A DNA stretch of 64,000 nucleotides from Bog-793 sp963785415. Its GTDB lineage: Bacteria > Actinomycetota > Acidimicrobiia > Acidimicrobiales > Bog-793. Where the stretch lies: the NCBI GenBank assembly GCA_963785415.1, contig CAWAVB010000001.1, forward strand, positions 1,116,001-1,180,000. Direction: 5' to 3'. The number at the start of each line of letters is the position of its first letter. Positions within the stretch are counted from its first letter, which is position 1. The translations under genes were made by a program, and so were the position numbers. This document shows positions 51,395 to 59,291 of the stretch, one piece after another. The notes under the pieces are model-generated. The model was given only the letters and a program-made list of their open reading frames with translations. It had not been told where the DNA came from and searched no databases.

Positions 51395-52603
51395 GTGGCC
51401 CGTTACTCGTTCAAGGCGATCGACCAGTACGGCAAGTCCGTCTCCGGCGTGCTCGCCGCGCCCACGGTCGGCGCGGCGCACCTCATGGTCGTCGCCCGCG
51501 GACTCCAGCCCGTGTCCGTCGAGGAGAAGACGAGTGTCCTCCAGTACGAGGTCACGAAGAAGAAGGTGCCCCGCGAGGAGGTCATGCACTTCTCGCGCCA
51601 GCTCGGCGTCTTCGTGAAGGCTGGAATCCCGATCCTCGACTCGCTCGAGATCATCGAAGGCGAGACGACCAACAAGCTTTTCAAGAAGGTGTTGGCGGAC
51701 ATGGTCGAGTCCCTGGCCGCCGGCGACACGTTCGCTCTCGCGGCAGAGGCGCACCCTGAGGCGTTCCCGCCGTACTACGTGGGCATGCTGTCGTCCGCCG
51801 AGCTTTCCGGGAACCTCGACACCGTTCTTTCCCAGCTCTCCGACTACATGGAACGGGATGCCGACGCCCGAAGCAAGGTCACCGCGGCGATGATCTACCC
51901 GTCGATCGTTCTCGGCATGTCGCTCGTGACGGTCGTCGTCCTCGGCGTTTTCGTGATGCCCCGGTTCAAGACGTTCTTCCAGTCGCTCCACGCGAGCCTC
52001 CCCCTCCCGACCAGGATGCTCATCTCCGCCACGAACTTCGTCGAAGCCAACTGGTACATCATCTTCGCGGTGATCTTCGCGATCGTGCTGGTCATCGCGA
52101 TCACCTTCCACTCAAAACAGGGTCGGGCGCACATCGACTCGTTCGTGCTTCAGATCCCGGTCATCGGGGATCTCATCCAGCACGTCATGGTGGAACGGAT
52201 CTGTCGGGTCATGGCCTCGATGCTCCAAGCCGGCGTGGCGCTTCCCGAGGCGATGACGGTCACCTCGGAATCCGTGTCGAACGCGGTCTACAAGCGTGGG
52301 CTCGATACGATCCGGGACGAGATGCTCGAGGGGCGGGGCTTGGCGGAACCCGTCGCGAGCAGTCAGCTCTTCCCGAGCGCTGCCCGCCAGATGATGCGCG
52401 TCGGGGAGGAGACCGGGACGCTTGACGAGCAGCTGACAGTCGCAGCCCAGTACTACGCCCGGGAACTCGACGGGAGGATCAAAAAGTTCACAAGCCTGTT
52501 CGAGCCCGCGATCATCATCTTCATGGGTGTCATCGTCGGTTTTGTCGCCATCGCCCTCATCTCCGCGATGTACGGCATCTACCGCCAGGTGAAGATCACC
52601 TAG
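51395..52603 (+). CDS. pilC: Type IV pilus platform protein PilC
   Basis: A 402-residue inner-membrane platform with two T2SSF domains. The first contains FSRQLGVFVKAGIPILDSLEI and the second CRVMASMLQAGVALPEAM; TM segments are at IYPSIVLGMSLVTVVVLGVFVMP, WYIIFAVIFAIVLVIAITF and the C-terminal IIIFMGVIVGFVAIALISAMYG. It couples PilB/PilT rotation to pilin loading. GTG 51395 has GGGGGA upstream and directly follows pilB, so the two form an operon. Confidence 0.95.
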   Translation: MARYSFKAIDQYGKSVSGVLAAPTVGAAHLMVVARGLQPVSVEEKTSVLQYEVTKKKVPREEVMHFSRQLGVFVKAGIPILDSLEIIEGETTNKLFKKVLADMVESLAAGDTFALAAEAHPEAFPPYYVGMLSSAELSGNLDTVLSQLSDYMERDADARSKVTAAMIYPSIVLGMSLVTVVVLGVFVMPRFKTFFQSLHASLPLPTRMLISATNFVEANWYIIFAVIFAIVLVIAITFHSKQGRAHIDSFVLQIPVIGDLIQHVMVERICRVMASMLQAGVALPEAMTVTSESVSNAVYKRGLDTIRDEMLEGRGLAEPVASSQLFPSAARQMMRVGEETGTLDEQLTVAAQYYARELDGRIKKFTSLFEPAIIIFMGVIVGFVAIALISAMYGIYRQVKIT

Positions 52604-52990
52604 GTCGCAAGCATCCAAGAGCTCCTGGGCTGTCGGCGAGTTCGTCATCGGCCGTCCGCGGCGTCGGCAGCTTGAACAGGGCCTTGGTGCGCGGGCTCGG
52701 ACCAAGTTCGCGCAAGAGATCGCCGACGAATCGACTATGGCCGCGGCGCCCGCTCGCGAACGCGAATCTCCACCTATCTCCTTCATAAGGGGCCCTGTCG
52801 CTACCTGGGATCTGCGTAATCGACTGCGCCGAGATCGCCCAGATCGCCTGCTTACACGTCCGCGGCTGACTCAAATTGCCCATTTCCAGTGGGCCACATG
52901 GACTGAAATCCGCCACTCTCCGTATGACCAGAGCTACCCTTCGCGCGTAGCCCGTAAGAGCCATCGATCTGAAGAAAGGTACCAGCCATC
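52604..52990. other. Leader region of the pilin gene
   Basis: About 387 bp without a gene between pilC and pilA. Its only supported site is the ribosome-binding GAAAGG at 52973-52978. The length suggests an own promoter and regulated leader for the pilin. I looked for the conserved blocks of the GEMM c-di-GMP riboswitch, common upstream of pilins, and did not find them. Confidence 0.45.
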
Positions 52991-53533
52991 ATGTTCAACC
53001 GTTACCGCGATATGCGCAGGGCAAAGATGGAAGGGCTCGATCAGCAAGGCTTCACCCTGATCGAACTTCTCATCGTCATCATCATCATGGGCATCCTCGC
53101 TGCCGTCGTCGTCTTCGCCCTCGGCGGTGTCACGGGTTCCAGCGCCGTGGCCGCGTGCAACACCGACGTCAAGACCGTCGAGGTCGGCGTCCAGGCGTAC
53201 GAGGCGGACGCCACCATCAACGCGACCGCCGTCCCACCGCCGACGATCGCATCCATGCTGACGTCCGGCACCAACGGCGCCAACGCACCCCTGCGGAGCT
53301 GGCCGAGCAACAACTCCTACTACTACGTGGGACTCGCCATTTCGGCTACCACGATCCGCTACATCAACACCTCCGGTACCGAGACGGCCCTGGCCGGCTT
53401 CACCGGCCTGACGGCAGGCCAGGTCTTTGTCGACGCCGGTAACCCTCCGGCGGCAGTCACGACCGTGGGCAGCTGGCAGAACTACGACTCCTACACCACA
53501 AGCGGCGGCGCGAACGTCTGCTCGCTCGCCTAG
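52991..53533 (+). CDS. pilA: Major type IV pilin
   Basis: A 180-residue prepilin. The class-III signal ends at LDQQG|FTLIELLIVIII, cleaved by PilD before Phe, with the conserved Glu5. The alpha-helical spine runs about residues 21-50; the globular head is bounded by AVAACNTDVKTVEVGVQ and SWQNYDSYTTSGGANVCSLA, whose cysteines probably form the D-region disulfide. The head is Thr/Gly/Asn-rich. It has its own leader and a strong terminator, so it is probably highly expressed. The lipoprotein at 5784-6263 shares its head. Confidence 0.95.
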   Translation: MFNRYRDMRRAKMEGLDQQGFTLIELLIVIIIMGILAAVVVFALGGVTGSSAVAACNTDVKTVEVGVQAYEADATINATAVPPPTIASMLTSGTNGANAPLRSWPSNNSYYYVGLAISATTIRYINTSGTETALAGFTGLTAGQVFVDAGNPPAAVTTVGSWQNYDSYTTSGGANVCSLA

Positions 53534-53572
53534 GTAGGCAGCATTCTTGATCCGATCTCAGATCGAGGACGG

Positions 53573-53603
53573 AAAGGGTCCGGCGAACAGCCGGACCCCT
53601 TTT
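53573..53603 (+). terminator. Rho-independent terminator after pilA
   Basis: GGGTCCGGC (53576-53584) and GCCGGACCC (53590-53598) form a 9-bp stem around GAACA, followed by CTTTT. It is the clearest intrinsic terminator in the window. Confidence 0.92.
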
Positions 53604-53643
53604 CGTCTCTTCCGGACGGCATCAAAAAGGCGGCACTAGACAA

Positions 53644-54714
53644 ATGGTGAACATTGACACTTCTACGATCGATCCATGGCTCGAGCTTCTCTGGGACCGC
53701 AAGGGCTCTGATCTGTTGCTCGCTGCAGGATCTCCCCCGCGGCTGCGACTCGACGGGGCACTCGTGCCGATCCAGGGTGTGCCAGAGATGACACCAAACG
53801 CCATCGAAGGTGTGATTCGCGCTCTGCTCCTTCCGGTCCAGTTCGAGAGCTTCGTAAAGAACAAGGACGTCGACTTCGCGATCTCGTGGCAGGGCCGCGC
53901 CCGGATGCGCGGCAGTGCCTTTAATCAGCGCGGCAGTCCGGCCCTCGCCCTCCGCATGATCCCGATGCAGATCCCGAGCTTCGAGGAACTCCAACTGCCC
54001 TCGGTCATCTCGTACCTCGCAAATCTGCCGCGGGGATTCGTCCTCGTGACGGGACCGACCGGGTCCGGAAAGTCGACGACGCTCGCGTCGATCATCGACT
54101 ACATCAACGAGAACCGGGCCGTCCACGTGCTGACAATCGAAGACCCCATCGAGTACCTCCACAACCACAAGAGGGCGGTCGTCAACCAGCGCGAAGTCGG
54201 CGTCGACACACCGTCGTTCGAGCGTGGCTTGCGCGCCTCGCTTCGCGAGGACCCCGACGTCATGCTCATCGGCGAGATGCGCGACCTCGAGTCGATCTCG
54301 ATCGCGCTCACGATGGCGGAGACCGGCCACCTCGTGTTCGGTACCCTGCACACCTACGACGCGCCTCAGGCGATCGACCGGGTGATCGACGTGTTTCCGG
54401 CCGACAAGAAGGACCTCATTCGTATCCAGCTCGCCGGATCACTCGCCGCGGTCGTCGCGCAGCGGCTCGTCAACCGTGTCAACGGTGGACGGGTCGGGGC
54501 GTTCGAGGTGCTGCTCGCCAACAACGCCTGTCGGTCGCTCGTACGTGAGGGCAAGACCTACCAGCTCCGCAACGTGATCTCCACGAGCCAGCGCGAGGGC
54601 ATGCAGACGCTCGAGATGAGCCTTATCGAGCTCATCAACGCCGGCACCATCACCTACGACGCCGCCCTCGAGGTGTCGATGTATCCCAAGGACCTTGCGC
54701 GCGCCGTGGCGTAG
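53644..54714 (+). CDS. pilT: Type IV pilus retraction ATPase PilT
   Basis: A 356-residue retraction motor. N-terminal PAS-like region (SDLLLAAGSPPRLRLDG), Walker A GPTGSGKSTTLAS, Asp-box TIEDPIEYLH, Walker B MLIGEMRDLESI, His-box FGTLHTYDA and the ANNACRSLVREGKTYQL region typical of PilT. It depolymerises the pilus for twitching. No tetracysteine zinc motif, which distinguishes it from PilB. ATG 53644 lies 40 bp after the pilA terminator; transcription may start between them. Confidence 0.95.
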   Translation: MVNIDTSTIDPWLELLWDRKGSDLLLAAGSPPRLRLDGALVPIQGVPEMTPNAIEGVIRALLLPVQFESFVKNKDVDFAISWQGRARMRGSAFNQRGSPALALRMIPMQIPSFEELQLPSVISYLANLPRGFVLVTGPTGSGKSTTLASIIDYINENRAVHVLTIEDPIEYLHNHKRAVVNQREVGVDTPSFERGLRASLREDPDVMLIGEMRDLESISIALTMAETGHLVFGTLHTYDAPQAIDRVIDVFPADKKDLIRIQLAGSLAAVVAQRLVNRVNGGRVGAFEVLLANNACRSLVREGKTYQLRNVISTSQREGMQTLEMSLIELINAGTITYDAALEVSMYPKDLARAVA

Positions 54715-54832
54715 GACGCGGATCGGGTAAGCACCACCCCGCTGGGACACGCACCACGCGTCCGTCGCCACCGCAAGCTCGCCTCGCAATGACGGGAACG
54801 CGTCGCGCTGCCCTCCGGCCACGAGGATCCAC

Positions 54833-56749
54833 ATGGCAACGAACATCCGGAGTGCGACGAACGGTCCGGACACTGAGCACGTTGACGTCGACCGAGCGAA
54901 GATAGATCGAATGGCTTCCCCGGCCGAGCACGCGCCGCGCCCGCTCAGACGCGGATGGCACGCCGTGGCCGCGATCGTCGCCTACGCCGCGCTCGCCGTC
55001 CTTGCGTTCCTTCCCGTTCTCCCCCTCGACGACAGTCGCATCGTCGCGCGCCTTCCGTCCGACACCATCGCCGTCGGTTGGTTCCTCGCCTGGCCGACCT
55101 ACGCCTTGGCCCACGCGCACAGCGTCCTCTTCACAAGCTGGATCGACTACCCGACGGGCGTCAACCTCGCCGTGAACCAGTCGATGCCGCTGCTCGGCGT
55201 CGTCATGACGCCCGTGACGCACCTCTTCGGCCCGTTCGCCACAATCAACCTGACGCTATATCTCGGGTTCGTCGTGTCGGCACTCGCGATGTTCATCGTG
55301 CTCCGCCGGTTCTGCCGACGCGACCTTGCCTCGTTCATGGGCGGCCTCCTCTACGGGTTCTCGCCGTTCGTCGTCGCCCACAGCTCGGTCAACCAGGACT
55401 TCACCTTCGTTCCGCTGCCGCCGCTCATCCTCCTCGCCGTCTTCGAGCTCGCCGGCGACAAGAACCCCCGGATCCTGCGGACTGGCTCGCTTCTCGGTGT
55501 CGCGCTCGCGGCGCAGCTCTACCTCAACCCCGAGACGACCGCCGACACCGTCGTCGTCGCCTGCGGCACCGCCATCGTCTGCGGCGCTGTCGCGGTCCGG
55601 CGGATCGGGCGCGCGAGAGCCCTCCGGTTCCTCCGCGGTTGTGGCGTCGCGGCCCTGGTCGCGGGGGCGCTGTCGGCGCCGTTCCTCTGGTACTACTTCG
55701 CCGGGCCCCAGAACCTCGGGGGGTCGGTCCTCCCGGTGTCCCTCGGCGCTTTCCACACCGACTTCGCCGGGCTCGTGACGCCCGGCCGGAACCAGCTGTT
55801 CGGCCCGACGAGCGTGAACGCGACCGGAAACGAGTTCATGGCGGGGATGACCAACGAGATCGGCACCTATCTCGGCGTGCCCCTCCTCGTCGGCTTGGTC
55901 TGGTTCGTCGCGCGCCACTGGCGCATCCGCGTCGTCGCGGCGAGTGCCGTGACGTTCGTCGTCGCGCTCGTGCTCTCCCTCGGCCCCCAGCTCTACTTCG
56001 ACAACCACGCCCTCGGGATGCCGCTCCCGGACCGGATCCTCGACAACCTGCCCGTCCTCGACCGGCTCGAGAGCACCCGCTACTTCCTCCTCGTCGACCT
56101 CGCCGCGGCGGTGATCCTCGCGATCGGCCTCGACCACGTGCTCCGGGAGTGGAGCCCCCGCGAGTTCGTCACGCGGCACCTGCGTGCCGACCGAGCGCGT
56201 CTCGCCGGCGGCGTCCTCCTCGCCGGGGCGCTGCTGTTCCCGCTCATCCCGCGCTGGCCCTACCCTTCCGAGCAGATCGGCGTCCCGGGCTACTTCACCG
56301 GCTCGTCGGTCGACCGCATCGCCGAAGGGGCGGTCGTCCTCACCTACCCGTACGCCGAGCCGGACAACGTCACCGCCGAGATCTGGCAGCTCGCCTCGGG
56401 ATTCCGGTTCCGCCTCGCCGGGGGGTACGCCTACGTCGCCAACAACGGGGGCCAGTCCTTCGGCAACCCGCCGATCCACCCCGCGACGCTCGTCGAGCTC
56501 CTGCGGGGGGCGTTCGTCGGCTACTTCTGGCGCCCCCCCGAGACCGAGGCGACCTATCGCGCGCTCCGCGCCGGCCTCCACGAGGCCCACATCGATGACT
56601 TCGTGATGACGATGCGCGGTGCGGACCCCGGTCTCGTCCGAGCCGAGATGACCGCCGCCCTCGGACGCCGACCGGACGCCGTCGGGGGCGTCCTCGTCTG
56701 GTACGACGTGCCACGCGATCTCGCGAGGATGGCGCGAACGGCGCGTTGA
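54833..56749 (+). CDS. Large polytopic membrane protein, GT-C-like
   Basis: A 638-residue protein with about 10-12 TM helices in the first 480 residues and an external C-terminal domain of about 150 residues. The layout, with a loop after TM1 (LPSDTIAVGWFLAWPTYAL) and the DxD-like region ILDNLPVLDRLESTRYF, resembles GT-C glycosyltransferases that use lipid-linked sugars. An acidic catalytic pair can be suspected but not proven. Its place between pilT and pilD suggests modification of pilins or surface polymers; that is inference. Confidence 0.7.
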   Translation: MATNIRSATNGPDTEHVDVDRAKIDRMASPAEHAPRPLRRGWHAVAAIVAYAALAVLAFLPVLPLDDSRIVARLPSDTIAVGWFLAWPTYALAHAHSVLFTSWIDYPTGVNLAVNQSMPLLGVVMTPVTHLFGPFATINLTLYLGFVVSALAMFIVLRRFCRRDLASFMGGLLYGFSPFVVAHSSVNQDFTFVPLPPLILLAVFELAGDKNPRILRTGSLLGVALAAQLYLNPETTADTVVVACGTAIVCGAVAVRRIGRARALRFLRGCGVAALVAGALSAPFLWYYFAGPQNLGGSVLPVSLGAFHTDFAGLVTPGRNQLFGPTSVNATGNEFMAGMTNEIGTYLGVPLLVGLVWFVARHWRIRVVAASAVTFVVALVLSLGPQLYFDNHALGMPLPDRILDNLPVLDRLESTRYFLLVDLAAAVILAIGLDHVLREWSPREFVTRHLRADRARLAGGVLLAGALLFPLIPRWPYPSEQIGVPGYFTGSSVDRIAEGAVVLTYPYAEPDNVTAEIWQLASGFRFRLAGGYAYVANNGGQSFGNPPIHPATLVELLRGAFVGYFWRPPETEATYRALRAGLHEAHIDDFVMTMRGADPGLVRAEMTAALGRRPDAVGGVLVWYDVPRDLARMARTAR

Positions 56750-56782
56750 TCCCCCCGGGACGGCGTCCGGCCCGCCCGGTGC

Positions 56783-57556
56783 CTAGTGGACGTGGAAAGG
56801 ACGCAGGAGGCCGGAGCCGGCGAGGACGGCGATCTCCGTGCCCAGCGCGAGGAACGGCCCGAAGGACACCCGGGTCGCGAGGTGGGCGCGCCCCGCCGCG
56901 ATCAGCCCGATCCCGACCGCCGCGCCGAACAGACAGGCCAGAAAGAACCCCGCGAGCATGTATCCGACTCCCATCCAGCCGAGCGCCAGTCCGAGGACGG
57001 GTGCCAGCCGGACGTCGCCGAAGCCGAGCAGTCGTGGGCTGGTGGCGTTGATCCCGAAGAACACGCCGAACCAGGCCGCGGCGCTGCACGCCGCGACGAC
57101 GAGCCGGTGCCAATCGCCGGTTTCAGCCGACGCGACGAGGATGAGCACCCCGACCGCGACCGTCACGACGTAGACGATCCGCTTCGGCAGGACCTGGCGC
57201 TCAAGGTCGATCGCTGCCAACACGATCAAACCGGCGGCGAGGACCACGTAGGCCGGCAACGGCCAGGCGAATCCGAAACGCGCCGCGGTCCCGGCGAACA
57301 GGCTCGCGGTCAGGATCTCGACGATCGGGTACTGGGCGGAGATCGGCGCCCGGCAGCTCCGGCACCGTCCCCGGAGCACGAGATACGAGACGACGGGGAT
57401 GTTGTCGAACGAGGCGAGCGTCGCCCCGCAGGCCGGACAACGTGAACGGGGTGTGACGATCGACTCGCCGCGGGGCACCCGGTAGATGACGACGTTGAGG
57501 AACGAACCGAAGATGAGGCCGAGAACGCCAAGTCCCGCGACGAGGGTAGCGAACAC
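56783..57556 (-). CDS. pilD: Prepilin peptidase / N-methyltransferase PilD
   Basis: A 257-residue bitopic protease. The zinc-binding tetracysteine CPACGAT...CRSCRAP is at about residues 40-70. The two catalytic aspartates are in LAAIDLERQVLP and the GFGD motif LLGFGDVRLAP. It cuts prepilin leaders after Gly and methylates the new N-terminus. GTG 57556 is preceded by TGAGG; the longer frame would add a disordered basic stretch. It converges on the GT-C-like gene. Confidence 0.93.
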   Translation of the reverse strand: MFATLVAGLGVLGLIFGSFLNVVIYRVPRGESIVTPRSRCPACGATLASFDNIPVVSYLVLRGRCRSCRAPISAQYPIVEILTASLFAGTAARFGFAWPLPAYVVLAAGLIVLAAIDLERQVLPKRIVYVVTVAVGVLILVASAETGDWHRLVVAACSAAAWFGVFFGINATSPRLLGFGDVRLAPVLGLALGWMGVGYMLAGFFLACLFGAAVGIGLIAAGRAHLATRVSFGPFLALGTEIAVLAGSGLLRPFHVH

Positions 57557-57724
57557 GATCCTCAGTCTTGCTGATCCGGACGCCGGGCAAGTGCGACGGA
57601 ATCTGTCCGGCCTCGGCGAACACCGCCGCATGTCGACCGCCGTGGCGTGGTCCGCCGGACCGCCCGATTGCCCTTCATCCGCGGCCGTGACTCCGATCGC
57701 TCGGACGGTCCGGTTCGCGCGCCA

Positions 57725-59278
57725 CTAGTACGTGAAGATCGGTAAGTACTGGCTCGTGCCCCCCGCCGTCGTCACAGTGATGTAGTACGTCGTCACCTGG
57801 TTCCCCGACGGTGGAAACACGGTGATCGCCGAGGACGTGATCGCCGTCGGGGTGGCGCTGAGCACCGTGTCGCCGCTGATGACCGTGCCGTTGTTCTCCG
57901 GGGTGAAAGCGACAGTCGCGCCGGTCATGAACCCTGTCCCGAGGATCGTCACCGCCGTACTCGTCGAGCCCGACGTGGGCGAGATGGACGAACAGATCGG
58001 GATCAACGGCGTATAGGTGAAGACGTCGTTGCTACCGGTCGCGCTCGTTCCCGCCGACGTGGTCACCGTGACGAAGTAGCAGTAGCTGGTCGTGCTGCCC
58101 TGGCAGAGCGAGCCCCCGACCACCCCCGGCGAGACCGCGGTGATCGTCGTGGAACCGTTCACCGTCACGTACTGGGAAGCGAGGACTGTTCCGCCGGTCA
58201 CGACGGTGCCGTTCAGTTCCTGGACGAACTTGACGATCGCGCCGGTGAAGAAACCCGTCCCGGTGATCGTCACCGCGTTACCGCCGGCGATCGTGCCCGT
58301 GGCAGGACTCAGACCGGTGACGGTCGGGACCACCGTTGTGTTCGTGAAGACGTCGTTGGCGCTGTACGCGCTCGTCCCCGATGGCGTCGTGACGGTCACG
58401 AAGTACATTGACCCCTCAGTCATCGCAGGCGACACCGCGGTGATCGATGTCGACGAGTTCACCGCCACGCTCGAGGCGGAGAGCACCATGTTGTCGCTGG
58501 TCGGGACACCGCCAGATTCCTCCACGAAATTGACGGTGGCGCCCGTGACGAACCCGGTCCCCGTAATGGTCACCGACGTGCCGCCACTGATCGAGCCCGA
58601 CGCGGGGTTGATGCCGGTGACAGTCGGCACGCCCGGTGACCATAACCAGCTGTCCGTGATCATGCCGGTGCCGCAATACAGGTAGCAGGGCTCGGGTGAG
58701 GGTGCGCTGACACCCGCCGGGTAGTCGTCGTAGGAAACGACCGCCTGGAGGTATGGAGTCGCCGCGCACGTCGCGGCGCCGACTCCGTCGAGACAGGTCG
58801 AGAACGTCACGGTCCGGGTGTTCGCGCTTGTCGGGTCCCAGACCGTGCTACACCAGACGTCCATCGAGACGCCGTCGGTCGTCAGCTCGGACTTCGAACC
58901 GTTCCCCCAGCAGTAGCTCGGCGGGGAGGCGTTGAGCGTCTGGGCGAGCAACGTGCTCGTGTTGCCCGTCGGTGCGCTCGGAGCGTCATACGCGTAGCGG
59001 ATGCTGTTGATCGCCAGATTGGTCGCGCTTCTCGCCGCGTACTGCTCCGATCGAACCGCCTGGAAGATCTGGGAACTGCGCAGGTCGCCGGTGAGGTCGG
59101 TCGTCAATACGGCGACGACCATCGCCCCGGCGACGAGGAAGACGAGTGCCAGCACGAGGATCGACCCGGATTCGTCGCGTCCGTAAGTCCGCGGATCACG
59201 AACAGATCTCCTCGATCCGCGCCCGTAGGGCCGTTTCCTTCGAACGTCACTCACCGCGTCACCCATCGCCTCGTGCAT
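57725..59278 (-). CDS. Minor pilin, PilX/GspK-like, with three IPT/TIG domains
   Basis: A 517-residue protein. The leader ends DESG|SILVLALVFLVAGAMVVAVL: a prepilin-like site but with no Glu5, the trait of GspK/PilX-type tip subunits. The next segment (SSQIFQAVRSEQYAARSATNLAINSIRYA) continues the helix. From about residue 215 there are three IPT/TIG repeats (VPTVTGINPASGSISGGTSVTI, VPTVTGLSPATGTIAGGNAVTI, CSSISPTSGSTSTAVTI). It is 13 bp from the upstream minor pilin gene and probably in one operon with it. An adhesive tip role is inferred. Confidence 0.82.
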   Translation of the reverse strand: MHEAMGDAVSDVRRKRPYGRGSRRSVRDPRTYGRDESGSILVLALVFLVAGAMVVAVLTTDLTGDLRSSQIFQAVRSEQYAARSATNLAINSIRYAYDAPSAPTGNTSTLLAQTLNASPPSYCWGNGSKSELTTDGVSMDVWCSTVWDPTSANTRTVTFSTCLDGVGAATCAATPYLQAVVSYDDYPAGVSAPSPEPCYLYCGTGMITDSWLWSPGVPTVTGINPASGSISGGTSVTITGTGFVTGATVNFVEESGGVPTSDNMVLSASSVAVNSSTSITAVSPAMTEGSMYFVTVTTPSGTSAYSANDVFTNTTVVPTVTGLSPATGTIAGGNAVTITGTGFFTGAIVKFVQELNGTVVTGGTVLASQYVTVNGSTTITAVSPGVVGGSLCQGSTTSYCYFVTVTTSAGTSATGSNDVFTYTPLIPICSSISPTSGSTSTAVTILGTGFMTGATVAFTPENNGTVISGDTVLSATPTAITSSAITVFPPSGNQVTTYYITVTTAGGTSQYLPIFTY

Positions 59279-59291
59279 CTCACATCACCAC

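Noticed and set aside
52604..52990. c-di-GMP (GEMM) riboswitch upstream of pilA
   Set aside because: The location is right but the conserved GEMM blocks are not present in order.
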